Assembly (NCBI GenBank): GCA_013391385.1
Contig: JACBFI010000024.1
Location: 1 to 51,701 of the forward strand
DNA: 51,701 nucleotides
Source: Sediminibacterium sp. Gen4
GTDB taxonomy: Bacteria > Bacteroidota > Bacteroidia > Chitinophagales > Chitinophagaceae
Reading direction: 5' to 3'
The notes under the pieces are model-generated. The model saw nothing but the letters and a program-made list of their open reading frames with translations. It did no database searches and was not told where the DNA came from. The translations under genes and the position numbers were made by a program. This document shows, piece by piece, positions 51,254 to 51,701 of this stretch. Within the stretch, counting starts at the first letter, position 1, and the number at the start of each line of letters is the position of its first letter.

Positions 51254-51701
51254 ATGAAAAGGATTGTAAAACAGGCTGTGGGAATCGATGTAGCCCAAGA
51301 TGAGTTAGTGGTTTGCATGGGTCGTATGTATGAAGACTTGACGCTAGAGCTGTATAGTCACAAGACTTTTGGCAATACAGCTAAAGGTTTTGAATTACTG
51401 ACCAACTGGGTAAGTAAATTATCAAATGCAGATGTTGAGCTCATCTATGTCATGGAAGCTACGGGAGTATACCATGAAAGTTTAGCTTACTATCTATCAG
51501 ATCGAGGGGATCGTTTGAGTATTGTTTTACCCAATAAGATCAGCAATTACAGCAGGACATTGGATGTAAAGACAGTAACGGACAAGACCGCTTCTGAAGC
51601 GATCACCCGGTTTGGATTAGAAAGGAAATTGGATAACTGGGAGCCTCCCAAAGGTGTTTACCGATCATTGAGACAATTAACGAGGGAAAGAGACCAGGTA
51701 G
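51254..51701 (+). CDS. IS110-family transposase, 5' part (runs off window)
   Basis: An uninterrupted frame starts at the ATG at 51254 and has no stop before the window end (149 codons read). The product begins MKRIVKQAVGIDVAQDELVVC, in which the Asp of GIDVAQ is the first of the DEDD active site of IS110 transposases. VMEATGVYHESLAYYL carries the Glu, and VTDKTASEA carries the next Asp. This is the N-terminal RuvC-like part; the C-terminal transposase_20 part is outside the window. IS110 elements encode a bridge RNA in the flanking non-coding ends and insert without large inverted repeats. Confidence 0.9.
   Translation, partial: MKRIVKQAVGIDVAQDELVVCMGRMYEDLTLELYSHKTFGNTAKGFELLTNWVSKLSNADVELIYVMEATGVYHESLAYYLSDRGDRLSIVLPNKISNYSRTLDVKTVTDKTASEAITRFGLERKLDNWEPPKGVYRSLRQLTRERDQV

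Noticed and set aside
51104-51298. 64-residue minus-strand frame
   Set aside because: It overlaps the start of the IS110 transposase on the other strand and shows no domain or start signal.

Overview
The window looks like chromosomal DNA of a Bacteroidota bacterium, most plausibly Chitinophagales/Chitinophagaceae. This placement is an inference from gene content; I could not search a database. The pointers are type IX secretion C-terminal domains of both kinds (gliding-type CHU_C and Por/type A), the order rpmB-rpmG-DUF4295-ftsY, DUF4199, GxxExxY, DUF2027-Smr, SatD-DUF3307 and OstA/MlaD envelope genes, RF2 with a programmed frameshift, and many perfect TAnnTTTG -7 boxes. Most of the window is ordinary core genome on both strands. 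Accessory-looking patches are the left end, the GxxExxY gene inside sdh, the SatD patch and the IS110 copy at the right end.

Layout. 1-560: two decayed tRNA-like units, an 11-bp tandem repeat and a large palindrome. 566-1527: small membrane protein plus ABC ATPase. 1621-4852: lipoprotein metalloprotease and a giant-adhesin-like T9SS cargo protein. 4904-6345: ung and plsC. 6351-12761: envelope block with an LptD-like protein facing amidase-MlaD-OstA. 12791-15185: nhaA and prfB. 15272-15652: RNase P RNA. 15734-20139: Smr protein, amino-acid permease, prenyl synthase and a small outer-membrane protein. 20213-21886: rpmB-rpmG-DUF4295-ftsY. 22130-26880: M14 peptidase, retropepsin-like protein and ABC-F. 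27016-34474: delta-60/HYR T9SS protein with a Spy-like partner, then a LytTR regulator and a TPR histidine kinase. 34656-36967: tsaD and a MacB-like permease. 37249-41283: sdhC-sdhA-(GxxExxY)-sdhB. 41435-45239: DUF4199, LuxR-type regulator, trmN6, an alanine/saccharopine-dehydrogenase-like enzyme and hscB. 45386-45469: tRNA-Leu(CAA). 45585-47039: three operator-like palindromes, then satD and DUF3307. 47036-50766: secreted protein, PLP enzyme, ECF sigma and small anti-sigma candidate, YdeI family. 51254-end: 5' part of an IS110 transposase.

The gene products fit a free-living aerobic heterotroph with an outer membrane: succinate oxidation (SdhCAB), LPS/phospholipid transport (LptD-like, OstA, MlaD, PlsC), co-translational membrane targeting (FtsY), tRNA modification (TsaD, TrmN6), iron-sulfur assembly (HscB) and secretion of large surface proteins.

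The two most unusual signals are these. (1) Three 22-bp palindromes (AGTTCG[G/T]-N8-CCGAACT) sit at an exact 29-bp period immediately upstream of a SatD-like protein that carries a C-terminal HTH and a nucleotide-cyclase-like N-terminal domain. (2) Almost every gene junction holds a long, often perfect inverted repeat built from short repeated words. Some words recur kilobases apart, one arm runs into the hscB coding end, and related words appear inside tsaD and as an apparent in-frame insertion in trmN6; a separate set of short palindromes forms helix tips of the RNase P RNA.
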